From positions 2,887,001 through 2,951,000 of the forward strand of contig NZ_CP012914.1 of assembly GCF_001315015.1 (NCBI RefSeq): a stretch of DNA of 64,000 nucleotides, given 5' to 3'. Source of the DNA: Azospirillum brasilense. GTDB lineage: Bacteria > Pseudomonadota > Alphaproteobacteria > Azospirillales > Azospirillaceae. Made by a program: the position numbers and the translations under genes. The notes beneath the pieces were generated by a model. That model was not told where the DNA came from, ran no database searches, and saw only the letters and a list, made by a program, of their open reading frames with translations. Position 1 is the stretch's first letter, and each line of letters starts with the position of its first letter. Shown in pieces: positions 1 to 8,548 of the stretch.

Positions 1-2
1 CA

Positions 3-380
3 ACGGTCAAGCCCTCGCCCGCCGAGCGCGACCGCTGGCTTCCGCACGCCCGGCGGCATGGCTTGTCCCTGCCGGAGTACCTGCGGCTGATCGGGACGCG
101 CACCGCCGCGCCGGCGACCGCCCCCGCCATTCCGGCGAATCGGTTCGTCGTCATGCTGCCCGGCCGCCAACTGCGCCGCCGCCTCCGGCGCGTGCTGGAC
201 TTGGCGCGGGTGCAACGCCGCCCCGTTCTTCTCCGCGGCTCGCCCAGCCCAAGAATCGGTCGGCGCATCCGGAGCCACCGGCTCACCCCCTTCCAGCCGC
301 GCTTCCGCGACCACTACGCCGTCCTGCCGATCCCGCCGCTGCCGCACCACCGGCGTCCGCTGCGGCCCTCGGCGCCGTGA
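3..380 (+). pseudogene. 5'-truncated ribbon-helix-helix/mobilisation-like fragment
   Basis: The frame is open from the window edge. Its first ~35 codons read PSPAERDRWLPHARRHGLS followed by LPEYLRLIGTR, which resembles the helix-turn end of ribbon-helix-helix proteins such as plasmid mobilisation (MobC-like) accessory factors. After that the reading becomes arginine/proline-rich low-complexity sequence with no family signature, as if the frame had been lost. The true start lies outside the window. A relaxosome role is inferred from the short motif only. It could equally be the tail of another RHH regulator. Confidence 0.25.
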
Positions 381-413
381 GGGTCACCACCCGGACCGAG
401 ATCTCTGGAAGGT

Positions 414-600
414 TCTGTGACATCCAGCCCCAAATGGACTCGTCGCCGATAAGCTGGACCGGAGCGGCAAAGGCTTGGTTCGTTCGGTGCTGTGCCAGGC
501 GCTGCGGAGAAGGCGTTGGACAGCGGGCACGGACGGTCCGGCAACACCGCCGGTCGGTTGCAAGGTCCGAGGGCCGGTCTGGTCGGGCTGTGAAAGGGAA
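414..600. repeat. Decayed element remnant, related to 40006-40170
   Basis: This stretch aligns by eye with 40006-40170: shared blocks include atccagcc, gataagctggacc and gacggtccggca. On the minus strand both copies encode a short VQLI(S/G)DE motif that resembles the Asp-bearing block of IS630/mariner-type transposases. Both are broken in every frame. They are most likely two remnants of one element family. Confidence 0.4.
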
Positions 601-1082
601 TGCTGGGATGGCCCCAAGTCAGGCGGACCTCGCCGAGGCCAAGCGCCGCGTCCTGTCCGGCCTGGCTGAACGGGCGCCGCGGCACGCTCGATGTGCAGCA
701 CGTGCCCGGCGCCAAATCAGCGAAGCGGGCTCTGGAGGTGGCGGCGACCGGCGGGCACCGGATCGCATTGCCCGGCGAGACGCCGCAGGACGACGCCATC
801 GCCCGGCATTTGGTGGCGGCGTTCGCGACCGGCGTACCCGGCGCGAACGTGGTCGCTCCGACCCGAGGCCGCCGAGATGGTGGTCTCTTTTGTATGCCCA
901 ACATCGACCTGTTGTGCCGCTTCCCCCGACGGAGCCGAGCGCGGTGATCGCCGCGCGGGTGACGGCCGCGCGGGCCAACCCGCGTCCCACCGCCGTCGGT
1001 CCCAAGGCGGACGACTTGTTATCGGAGGCGGAGCGGCGGATGGCCGCGGCTTGGTCCTATGTCCAGCCTCATGGCTATACTT
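601..1082. other. No intact gene; decayed coding sequence
   Basis: Overlapping frames are open on both strands because of high GC, but none reads as a known family. The most protein-like stretch is on the plus strand at about 690-870 (VPGAKSAKRALEVAATGG, then PGETPQDDAIARHLVAAF), with its probable upstream part in another frame. It is consistent with a frameshifted plasmid gene cut off by the IS66 element that starts just downstream. I see no RNA gene or clear regulatory site. Confidence 0.4.
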
Positions 1083-1481
1083 ATGACTTACCAGCGCGTT
1101 GAGGTGATCACGGGATCGGAGAAGCGCCGCGTTTATAGCGCCGCGGACAAGGCGGGCTTGGTGGCGGAAGCGTTCCGGCCCGGCGTGGTGGCCTCCGAGG
1201 TGGCCCGCCGGCACGGCCTCAACGTCAGCCTGCTGTACCGCTGGCGCCGGCAGATCGAGGAGGGGCAGGCGAGCCCGTCGCCCGAACCAGCGGTGAACTT
1301 CGTGCCCGTGCGGATCGCCGACGCCCCGCCGTCCATCCCGAACGACAAGATGGCGCCCCTTCCGCCCGCCGGAACCGGCATCATCGAGATCGTGCTGCCC
1401 AGTGGCCATTGCCTGCGCGTCGATCGCCATGTCGATGCGGGCGCCCTGCGTCGGGTCCTCGCCGTTCTGGAGCGTCGATGA
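1083..1481 (+). CDS. tnpA: IS66 family accessory protein TnpA
   Basis: This 132-residue protein starts MTYQRVEVITGSEKRR, the usual IS66 TnpA opening. A helix-turn-helix follows (KAGLVAEAFRPG, then VASEVARRHG), and it ends with the conserved IIEIVLPSGH block. In IS66 elements TnpA is a small DNA-binding accessory protein needed with TnpB and TnpC. ATG 1083 is chosen over the upstream in-frame start because it matches the family N-terminus. Its stop overlaps the tnpB start at 1478 (ATGA-type coupling). The rest of the element is missing, so it is probably non-functional as a transposon. Confidence 0.85.
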   Translation: MTYQRVEVITGSEKRRVYSAADKAGLVAEAFRPGVVASEVARRHGLNVSLLYRWRRQIEEGQASPSPEPAVNFVPVRIADAPPSIPNDKMAPLPPAGTGIIEIVLPSGHCLRVDRHVDAGALRRVLAVLERR

Positions 1482-1636
1482 TCCCGGTCCCCGCCGGCGT
1501 GCGGATCTACCTGGCGATGGGCGCCACCGACATGCGCAAGGGCTTCGACGGCCTCGCCCTGTTGGTCCAGGAGGTTCTCAAGAAGGATCCCTACTCCGGC
1601 CATCTCTTCCTGTTCCGGGGCCGCCGAGCGGACTGA
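1478..1636 (+). pseudogene. tnpB: IS66 TnpB, truncated after ~50 codons
   Basis: It starts MIPVPAGVRIYLAMGATDMR and continues with the conserved KGFDGLALLVQ and LFLFRGRR blocks. It then breaks at about position 1628, inside the conserved FRGRRGD motif, and stops at once. Intact TnpB is ~115 residues (compare 12025-12372). The break coincides with the beginning of the serine-recombinase cassette at 1635-4202, so insertion or recombination there is the likely cause. No tnpB remainder or tnpC lies downstream of the cassette, so a deletion must also have occurred. Confidence 0.8.
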
Positions 1637-2114
1637 GCGTTATTCAGCATACAGTTTCGAGTCGGCGCGGGTTGAGTACCCGTGGCACCCGCTGTACGGG
1701 AAGACGCTGCGGGTCGTGAACCGGACAGTACGTGGGGGCCACCCTGTCTTGTGGCTCGAAGAGCGCCCCGGAACGGCGCGGGAATTGCCGGCCTGGATGT
1801 GCGATGCGGCGTACTGCCTTGATATGGCGGCCTTGGGGCCGCCGCAGGCCACAATCATTGCCTTTGGCGCATTGGCGGCAGTTCTCTCGGATTTACGGCG
1901 CTCGGCCAGCGATCGCGCAGCATCGGACAACTCACCCACGGAGGAGGTTGCCGATGACCAAACGACCGCGGCCGACATCCCAGCTCTCGCTTGCCCTTAC
2001 GGTTCCGCTCCCGGGTCTCGTGGTTCCGGACGAGGTCGTGCAGGTCCTGGCGGACCTCCTCCTGGAAGCCGTCGGAGCCCGGCTGGGCACGGAGAAAAAG
2101 GAGGGCGGCCATGA
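1635..2114 (+). CDS. DUF5372-like protein of a recombinase cassette
   Basis: The frame contains VEYPWHPLYGKTLRVVNRT followed by a short beta-rich domain (PVLWLEERPG, LPAWMCDAAYC). The same YPxHPxxG architecture appears in the right-hand cassette (complement of 25547-26000, HYPFHPRCGERVGVV), so the two cassettes share this gene. Such small proteins are found upstream of large serine recombinases in Alphaproteobacteria; their function is not known. The first standard start (GTG 1716) lies inside the conserved motif, so the true start is upstream or was lost at the tnpB junction. The frame runs over the next small gene and ends at 2114. Confidence 0.45.
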   Translation, partial: ERYSAYSFESARVEYPWHPLYGKTLRVVNRTVRGGHPVLWLEERPGTARELPAWMCDAAYCLDMAALGPPQATIIAFGALAAVLSDLRRSASDRAASDNSPTEEVADDQTTAADIPALACPYGSAPGSRGSGRGRAGPGGPPPGSRRSPAGHGEKGGRP

Positions 2115-2133
2115 GCCCCAAGATCACCGCTGA
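1954..2133 (+). CDS. Small conserved protein of a recombinase cassette
   Basis: A 59-residue protein begins MTKRPRPTSQLSLAL and then forms an amphipathic helix (DEVVQVLADLLLEAVGARL). A GGAGGAGG Shine-Dalgarno sequence lies just upstream of ATG 1954. The gene overlaps the recombinase start at 2111 by 23 nt. An equivalent gene of 58 residues (25531-25707, complement) holds the same position in the other cassette and also overlaps its recombinase, so the order small gene-recombinase is conserved. A role in expression or directionality of the recombinase is inference; no family was recognised. Confidence 0.55.
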   Translation: MTKRPRPTSQLSLALTVPLPGLVVPDEVVQVLADLLLEAVGARLGTEKKEGGHEPQDHR

Positions 2134-4202
2134 TCACCTTGGCCGCGGTGCCGCGATCTATGTCCGCCAGTCCACACCCGGCCAGCTGATCAATCATACG
2201 GAAAGCCGCCAGCGGCAGTATGCCTTGGCCGACGCCGCCCGCACGGCGGGGTTTGTCGATGTCATGATCATCGACGAGGACCTTGGCCGCTCCGGGTCCG
2301 GCTTCGAATCCCGCCCCGGATTCCAGAAGCTGGTGGCGGCGGTCTGCGCCGGCACCGTCGGTGCGGTCTATTTGCATCGAGGCTTCGCGGCTGGCCCGCA
2401 ATGGCCGGGATTGGCACCACCTCATTGACCTCTGCGCCCTGGCCGGGGCGCTGGTCGTCGATCCCGACGGTGTCTATGATCCAAGGCTGCTGAACGACCG
2501 CCTTCTGCTCGGCCTGAAGGGAACGATGTCGGAGTACGAATTCAGCCTGCTGCGCCAACGCGGCATCGAAGCCCGGGATGGCAAAGCCCGCAGAGGCGAA
2601 CTGCGGTTCACGCTGCCGCCCGGCTACTGCTGGAGCGAGGCCGGACGGATCGAAATCGATCCTGACGAGCGCGTTGCCGGCGCCATCCGCATGCTGTTCA
2701 GCAAGTTCCGCGAACTGGGCAGCGCCCGCCAAGTGTTTCTCTGGGCGTGCGCCACCGAACTGTCGCTCCCTGTCGTGCGGCGCAATCTCACCGCCTGCAA
2801 GATCCTCTGGCAGCCGCCGGCCTACCACACGGTGATCCAGGTCCTGCAGAACCCGATCTATGCCGGCGCCTATGTGTTCGGCCGGCGGGGCAACCGGACG
2901 CGGGTCGTCGAGGGACGGGCCCGCAAGACGAGCGGGCATAAGCGGGAGCGCACCGAGTGGAATACCCTGCTGCGCGACAACCACGAGGGCTACATCACCT
3001 GGGCCGAGTTCGAGGACCATCAGCGCATGCTGGAGGAAAACGCCCACATGCAGAAGCGTGCCGCCCGCAAGGCTGGCCGGGGTGGCCGGGCTCTGTTGAC
3101 GGGGCTGGTTCGGTGCGGGCGCTGCGGCCGCAAGATGAGGGTGTTCTACGGCATGCAGTCTGGACATGCGCACCGCTACCAGTGCCGGGGCGACGACGCC
3201 CATGTCGGTGTCGGTCTGTGTGTCGGCATCGGCGGTGTCCGCGTTGATCGGGCGGTCGTGGCCCAAATGCTGGAAGCCGTCTCTCCCCGTGCGGTGGAGG
3301 CGGCCCTGCTTGCCGCCGACCAAGCGGCTGCGGTGGGAATGGAAGAGCGAGCGGCATTGGAGCGCGAACTGGAGGCGGCCCGCTACGACGCCTCGCTGGC
3401 CGCTCGCCGGTATGACCTCGTGGAGCCGGAAAAGCGCCATGTTGTTAGAGAGCTGGAAGCGCGGTGGAACACGGCTCTGGAACGGGTAGCGCAGATCGAA
3501 CGCCGGATCGCTGAGACTGAGGCGCGCGCCGCGGCGCGCCCAAGGGTGGACAGGACGGCTCTTCTGGAACTGGCTCATGATCTGTCGGCCGCCTGGAATG
3601 CACCGACAGCGGATGCACGAACCCGGCAGCGTCTGACCCGGCTGCTCGTGGAGGAGGTGGTGATCGACCTCGACGACGCGGCGCACGAGGCCATCATTCT
3701 GATCCATTGGGTTGGGGGGAGGCATACCGAACTGCGCGTGCCACGGGCCAGAACCGGCCGTCGGCAGGAGGGCGGCAATCCAGGAGCGGTGGAGGTGGTA
3801 AAAAAACTTGGCGGCCATTGGCCGGACCGCGAAATCTCGATGACGCTGAACCGCATAAAGTGCCGGACCGAAACCGGAGAGACCTGGACGGCAATGGCGG
3901 TTCGGCTGTTGCGGGAGCGATTGTCCATTCCCGACTTCGACCCGACCGTGCCCCGGCCCGAGACGATGACGGCCGACAAGGCAGCGAAGCGGCTCGGTCT
4001 CTCCATCCCATCCGTGCTCCGCCTCATCCAGCGTGGGGTCCTGCCGGCAACGCAGCTTGTCCCCTCAGCCCCTTGGCACATCCCAATCGCCGCCCTGGAC
4101 ACGGATGCCGTACGAACGGGCGTGAACGAGATAAAGGCGCGGCGGCCGAAAAACCTCGTTGATTATCATAGAGATGAGATGATGCGGTTGCCGGGACTCT
4201 GA
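2111..4202 (+). pseudogene. Large serine recombinase, frameshifted
   Basis: The N-terminus MSPKITADHLGRGAAIYVRQ carries the resolvase YVRQS motif, with catalytic Ser in RQSTPGQL, and then DLGRSGSG. The frame shifts at about 2370-2380, where one extra base turns the expected VxCIEASRLARNGRDWH into VYLHRGF. The second frame continues to 4202 with a recombinase domain, a zinc-ribbon (RCGRCGRK ... YQCRG), a long coiled coil around 3330-3520 and a C-terminal Mer-like helix-turn-helix (MTADKAAKRLGLSIPSVLRLI). The architecture matches the recombinase at 21258-25550. It is a single-lesion pseudogene unless the shift is a sequencing error or is bypassed. Confidence 0.8.
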
Positions 4203-4248
4203 AAGGAGGGATGCACTATGTCACGCGCTTCGGGCGCTTAACATCAAA

Positions 4249-4270
4249 TGCGCGACCTTGCGGTCGCGCA
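4249..4270. terminator. Terminator-like hairpin
   Basis: The arms TGCGCGACC and GGTCGCGCA form a perfect 9-bp stem around TTGC, 46 bp after the recombinase stop and between two convergent genes. No strong T-run follows, so intrinsic termination is possible but not certain. Confidence 0.4.
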
Positions 4271-4409
4271 CCCCTTTCGCCAAAAGATTGCTTTTCCAGA
4301 CGGAAACACGAATGGAAACTTGACTGATACAATCAAAGCGAACCGGTCCAATCCGATCTCTTCTGCAGCGACCAATTCCGCCGTTCCGCGCCGGAGGGTT
4401 GGCTCACGA

Positions 4410-4859
4410 TCACTCTTTTGGCAGCCGCTCGCTCCAAAACTTGCACACTTCCTCTTTAGTTGGGTTAGCAAGCCGCTTCAAGAACATGGTCGCCACCAGA
4501 GTCGCCACCGCCGGTATCACGCCAAAAGACGAGACAAGTAGGGTAGCAATTGCCGCCACCGCCACATCTCGATCAATACCAAATTGGCTCAGGATGAGAG
4601 CTCGATCTTTTTGATCCTCTTCCCGACTGCCACATACCAACGCAAACAGCTCCCGATTCCAGCGATTGCAGATGCGCTTTCCAAGCTCCTCCAATTCATC
4701 GTCGATTCCCATGCTCTGAGGCGGAGGTTCAATCGACAATTCTCCCGCCACTCCGGTCGCATTCACCGAGCGTTGCGATACATCTCCAATCATGCGGAAC
4801 ACATCCTGTTCCGGGAGATCCACTACCTGAGCGACATATTCAGATATATTATTAGCCAT
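4410..4859 (-). CDS. Hypothetical protein with C-terminal membrane hairpin
   Basis: This 149-residue protein starts MANNISEYVAQVVDLPEQDV; ATG 4859 is preferred to an upstream in-frame start with an unlikely N-terminus. It has a soluble helical N-terminal two-thirds, including a charged stretch around ELEELGKRICNRWN. Residues ~95-125 (VAVAAIATLLVSSFG, then VIPAVATLVATMFL) are strongly hydrophobic and could form one or two membrane segments. The tail is charged. No family was recognised. It stands alone between the recombinase cassette and the integrase, and its local GC is lower than that of its neighbours, suggesting separate acquisition. Confidence 0.55.
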   Translation of the reverse strand: MANNISEYVAQVVDLPEQDVFRMIGDVSQRSVNATGVAGELSIEPPPQSMGIDDELEELGKRICNRWNRELFALVCGSREEDQKDRALILSQFGIDRDVAVAAIATLLVSSFGVIPAVATLVATMFLKRLANPTKEEVCKFWSERLPKE

Positions 4860-5408
4860 GGGACACCGCCAAAGGTGGAGGAGCATCTCCACTATATCCG
4901 AACGGCGCTACTCGTTTCAACCAAAGTATGGATACCGTTACGCGGCTCATCCGCGTATACCGTGCACTGGCTACAAAGACTGCGGTGTAACAGCACCAAA
5001 ACCGACCGCGCCAAGTTTGGCAATGGGTGGAAGGCCCTCAAGGACGCTTCGCGCCGCTATCGCGGTGGCCTATGGCCGTCCTTGACCGCCACCCACGCAT
5101 TGCCCCCGTGAAAGCAGGTGGGGACGGAGGAATGGTCCTGCCGGTCGAACAAAGCGATGGAGCCTGGACGGTCCAGGTCTTCTTCCATCCGCGGACGCAC
5201 CTAGTCGGTCAGCGACTCGGGTTGGTTGGCCGGCAGCCTCTACCTATTTAAATTGGGCTTCCCCGGCCAAGAAGGTAAAATGAGAATTCTCGCCGGCGAT
5301 ATGGGAAAACTCGCTTGAACATGGAAAACTCCCTGTGTTCGGCGCGGTGACGGAGCGGCCGACCTCACTTGCTCAGCTGTTCAGCTGCGTCTTTGCTCGG
5401 TGCGTCAT
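4860..5408. other. Intergenic, no recognisable gene
   Basis: Only short GC-driven frames are present. The segment holds the upstream region of the minus-strand gene ending at 4410 and the 3' flank of the integrase. No RNA gene, terminator or repeat was seen. Confidence 0.4.
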
Positions 5409-6512
5409 TCATAGCAACTGGTCGGTGACGTTGTCGCGCCACAGCTCGGCGTCGCGCACGTAGCCGCGGGCGACCTGGACCGAGCGGTGCCGGGTCTGCG
5501 CCATGATGGCGAGCAGCGGGGCGCCGGCCTGCGCGGCGGCGGTGGCCAGGCCGGCGCGCAGCGAGTGGCCGGACACCGTGGCCGGGTCGAGGCCGGCGCG
5601 GGCGGCGGCGCCCTTCACCGCGCGCACCACGGCCATCGCCGACAGGCGCTGCGGGCGCACCCGGCCGCCCTTGACCACCGCCTGGAACAGCGGCCCCGGC
5701 GCGCCGCCGCGCAGGCGCAGCCACGCCTCCAGCGCCGCCGCGGCGCAGGTCTCGGCGCTGCGGCCGCGGCGGATCGCCACCACCGCCCCCGCGCCGGTCG
5801 GGTCGGTCTTCGAGCGGCGCAGCCGCACCCGCACGCCCTCGGCGCTGATCTGGACATCCTCAAGGTCGAGGCCGACCAGCTCGGAGCGGCGCAGCGCGGC
5901 GCCGAAGCCGACGAGCAGCAGGGCGCGGTCGCGCACGCCGACGGCGCCGGCCGGCAGCGCGGCGAGCATGGCGCGCAGGGCGTCGCCGTGCACCGGGGCG
6001 ACCTGGCGCGGAGCGCTGCCCAGCGTGCCGGCGATGCCGTCGAGCACGCGCGCGATGTCGGGGTGGCGGCGGTCGAACGGGCGGCCGGCGCGGCGGTGCG
6101 CCTCGGCGAGGGCGGCGAGCTGCAGGCGGATCGAGGCGAGCTTCAGGCGGTCGGCGCAGTGCGCCAGGTACATACCGATCACGTACGGGTCGCCGCCGAG
6201 CGGGTCGACACCGAGCCAGCCGCACCAGCGCGTGTAGGCGGCCCAGGCGGCGCGGTAGGCGCGCAGCGTGGCCGGGGCGCGGGCGGCGTAGGCGCGCGCC
6301 TTGGCGCCGAGCGCCGCGGCGTCGGGCAGGCCGTCGGCGGCGAGGGGGACCGGCGGGGCGGCCGGGAGGCCGGCCGGGGTGGCGGGCGCGGGCGGAGCGG
6401 CGGCGGGGGGGCGGGGTACGGGGACGGCGGCGGTCGGGGCGAGCAGGATGCGCCCAGGCCGCGGGGCCCGTCCAGGGCGATTGCGTGCGCTAACCGCCCT
6501 TAGCGCACGCAA
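5409..6512 (-). CDS. Tyrosine-type site-specific recombinase (integrase)
   Basis: The 367-residue frame has a proline/alanine-rich N-terminus, a SAM-like core-binding domain (PATLRAYRAAWAAYTRWCGW) and a catalytic domain. Catalytic residues are visible: Arg in GAALRRSELVGLDL, His316 and Arg319 in HSLRAG, His342 in QTRHRS and nucleophile Tyr351 in VARGYVRD. It would cut and rejoin DNA through a phosphotyrosine link, as XerC/D and phage integrases do. The start is uncertain: no ATG is in frame, and TTG 6512 lies inside a perfect inverted repeat (6477-6516) that could be its recombination or operator site. A decayed relative lies at 39745-39955. Confidence 0.8.
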   Translation of the reverse strand: MRALRAVSARNRPGRAPRPGRILLAPTAAVPVPRPPAAAPPAPATPAGLPAAPPVPLAADGLPDAAALGAKARAYAARAPATLRAYRAAWAAYTRWCGWLGVDPLGGDPYVIGMYLAHCADRLKLASIRLQLAALAEAHRRAGRPFDRRHPDIARVLDGIAGTLGSAPRQVAPVHGDALRAMLAALPAGAVGVRDRALLLVGFGAALRRSELVGLDLEDVQISAEGVRVRLRRSKTDPTGAGAVVAIRRGRSAETCAAAALEAWLRLRGGAPGPLFQAVVKGGRVRPQRLSAMAVVRAVKGAAARAGLDPATVSGHSLRAGLATAAAQAGAPLLAIMAQTRHRSVQVARGYVRDAELWRDNVTDQLL

Positions 6513-6516
6513 TCGC
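6477..6516. repeat. Perfect 17-bp inverted repeat with 6-bp spacer at the integrase 5' end
   Basis: The arm GCGATTGCGTGCGCTAA (6477-6493) is followed by CCGCCC (6494-6499) and its exact reverse complement (6500-6516). Two inverted recombinase-binding arms around a 6-8 bp overlap are the standard layout of tyrosine-recombinase crossover sites. Position at the 5' end of the integrase gene supports that reading. It could instead be an operator or a hairpin in the integrase mRNA. Confidence 0.6.
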
Positions 6517-7041
6517 CGCGCCGGCCGGAGCCGGGGCGCGGCGCCCCCGGGGCGGCGATGTGGCCCGACACGGCGGACACGGAAGAGAAAGGGCCGCTCA
6601 CTAGCTTTCTACCCCGGAAGCGCGAACCATTCTGGGGCGCCGCGGCTTGTTTCCGCGATCGATGGACCGGCGCAAGCCTCGGCAGGGCGGCTTTCCCCGT
6701 CGCTCGGCACCCGCGGGCGCTGGGCTCGGGCGAGGGCTGTCCCGAAGGCGAGATCAGTGCCGCCAAGCGCACCGAGGCCGGGCGCAAGATGATGATCGGC
6801 GTGGCCGGCGAATCGCAGCGACCCATCGGCGCCGTCCTTGCGTGGCGCGACACCCTTCTGGAACGAAGGCCGCAGACCGTTTGGCCCGGCGCCGTTGCTC
6901 GATCGGGACGCCCTGGCCGGTTGGGCCGTGATTATTTCCGATGGCGTCTGTGTAGACGGTACAACCCTGTGACGCTATGATTCCCGATTGAGCTAATACA
7001 AAGTGAAGGGCAGTGGCCTAGGCTCCGAGCGGGAGAGCGCA
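6517..7041. other. Intergenic, no recognisable gene
   Basis: Frames on both strands here are arginine/proline-rich and match nothing I recognise. The last ~60 bp are less GC-rich and lead into the gene at 7042, so its promoter probably lies there. No repeat or RNA was identified. Confidence 0.35.
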
Positions 7042-8538
7042 ATGCCGAGAGACGCGTCCATAGAAGAGAAGTATGAGCGGGCGATCCGCAATGCGGCCCC
7101 GCTTAACCCCGTCTTTCCACACCAGGCGAAAGAACAGATGGCCGCGCTGATCGAGGAGATCGGCCGCTCCAACGCGAACATCGAGCAGTTCCTAAGTCAC
7201 CAGACGACGGCGGCGCATCGCGGCGGCTTCGTCGCGGAGGAATACCACGCGACGACCTTCAACATGGATAGCATCCTGAAGGGAAAGGCGCTCCGCGCCG
7301 AAACCGGCATGGACAACCATCTGATCGGGAACAACGATCGGGTTTCCGACATCGTCATCGCGCGCGACGGCCAGATCGAAGTCCGGGTGCAGTCCAAATA
7401 CATGGGGGATGCCGCCACCACGGCGAACAAGCACGCCGCCCTCGACACCGCCACCTTGAAACCGAAGTACGAGGGAGCCGATGTCGCGCTGTCGCCGGCC
7501 GATCAGGTGGAGGCGGTCGCGAAGCATGCACGTGAACAGGCGGCCAAGCACGAGGGCAAGGCCGCAGCGGCCAGCCCGGCCGACGCCGACCAACTCGTAA
7601 CCCGCGGGCATCGGGCGAAGGCGGAAGCCTACCGCCAGACCGCGGACAAGACGTCGGGCCGGCTGGAACACGACGGGGTTTCGTCCAAGGACCTGACGAA
7701 AGCCGAAGCGAACGCGCTTGGCGACAACGACACGTCCAAGCTCGACGCGATCCGCTCAGCGTACAAGACCGACTCGACCATCCAGCAGATGGGCCGCGCT
7801 GCGGCGGGGGCGGCGGCGATGGCGGCGGTGGTCGCCGGCACGGTCAACACCGTCCGCTACCTGGACCAAGTCCGCAAGGGCAAGCTTTCGCCGCAGGAGG
7901 CCACCATCAAGATCGTCGCGGAGACGGGCGCCGCCGCGGCCGACAGCGCGATCAAGGCGGGCTTGGTTACCGGAACGCACAGCATCATCACCCGCCTGAG
8001 CAGTCAGACCGTCGTCACCACGCTCGCCCGGCAGAGCCTGGGGACCATGCTGCGCAGCAACGCCATATCGGCCGGCGTCGTTTGCGCGGTCGACGCGGCC
8101 AAGGACCTTGTCCTTCTCGCCAAGGGCGACATCACCGCGGCCGAGTTCGAGGAACGACAGGGCAAAGGGCTGCTCACCACGTCGGCCGGCGTGATGGGGA
8201 GCACGCTGGGGATGGCGGCGATGCCGGCGCTTGGCACGTCGGTCGCGTTGGCACCGGTCGTCGGCGCTCTCGCCGGGGCGCTCGTCGCCGGCGCAGCGAT
8301 GAGCTTCGCCATGGAGGTCGGGATCGAGGCTCCCTACCGGGAGTTGGTGAGCAACACCAGGGATTTGCGCGAGTCGGCGCTGCTTCTGGAAGAGGTCTCG
8401 CAGGGAATTTTCCACGGGCAGGTCCATTTCACCGCGTTCCTGACCGTGGACGCAGAACTCGACACCGCGATCCGGTCGTCCCTGGCCGACGGAGCCGGCA
8501 AGGGCGCCGCGATGGCCGCGGCCATCGACCGCATCTGA
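7042..8538 (+). CDS. Nuclease-like/membrane two-domain protein of an uncharacterised locus
   Basis: 498 residues; ATG 7042 follows a GGGAG ribosome site. The N-terminal ~120 residues contain EEYHATTFN, then SDIVI (Asp103) and QIEVRVQSKY (Gln117-x-Lys119), which resembles the D...(E/Q)xK signature of restriction-endonuclease-fold domains. A charged helical linker rich in Ala/Lys follows (~140-230). The C-terminal half has several glycine/alanine-rich hydrophobic segments (e.g. GRAAAGAAAMAAVVAG; ALAPVVGALAGALVAGAAMS) that look membrane-inserting. The next gene begins 10 bp downstream, so they form one unit. Nuclease activity and a defence or toxin role are inference. No family was recognised with confidence. 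Confidence 0.6.
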   Translation: MPRDASIEEKYERAIRNAAPLNPVFPHQAKEQMAALIEEIGRSNANIEQFLSHQTTAAHRGGFVAEEYHATTFNMDSILKGKALRAETGMDNHLIGNNDRVSDIVIARDGQIEVRVQSKYMGDAATTANKHAALDTATLKPKYEGADVALSPADQVEAVAKHAREQAAKHEGKAAAASPADADQLVTRGHRAKAEAYRQTADKTSGRLEHDGVSSKDLTKAEANALGDNDTSKLDAIRSAYKTDSTIQQMGRAAAGAAAMAAVVAGTVNTVRYLDQVRKGKLSPQEATIKIVAETGAAAADSAIKAGLVTGTHSIITRLSSQTVVTTLARQSLGTMLRSNAISAGVVCAVDAAKDLVLLAKGDITAAEFEERQGKGLLTTSAGVMGSTLGMAAMPALGTSVALAPVVGALAGALVAGAAMSFAMEVGIEAPYRELVSNTRDLRESALLLEEVSQGIFHGQVHFTAFLTVDAELDTAIRSSLADGAGKGAAMAAAIDRI

Positions 8539-8548
8539 GGAAGACGAC

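Noticed and set aside
2268-3818. 516-codon minus-strand frame
   Set aside because: Antisense shadow of the frameshifted serine recombinase, which has clear family motifs on the plus strand.
6558-6980. 140-codon frame between the integrase and the 7042 gene
   Set aside because: No ribosome site or recognisable motif; composition fits non-coding high-GC DNA.
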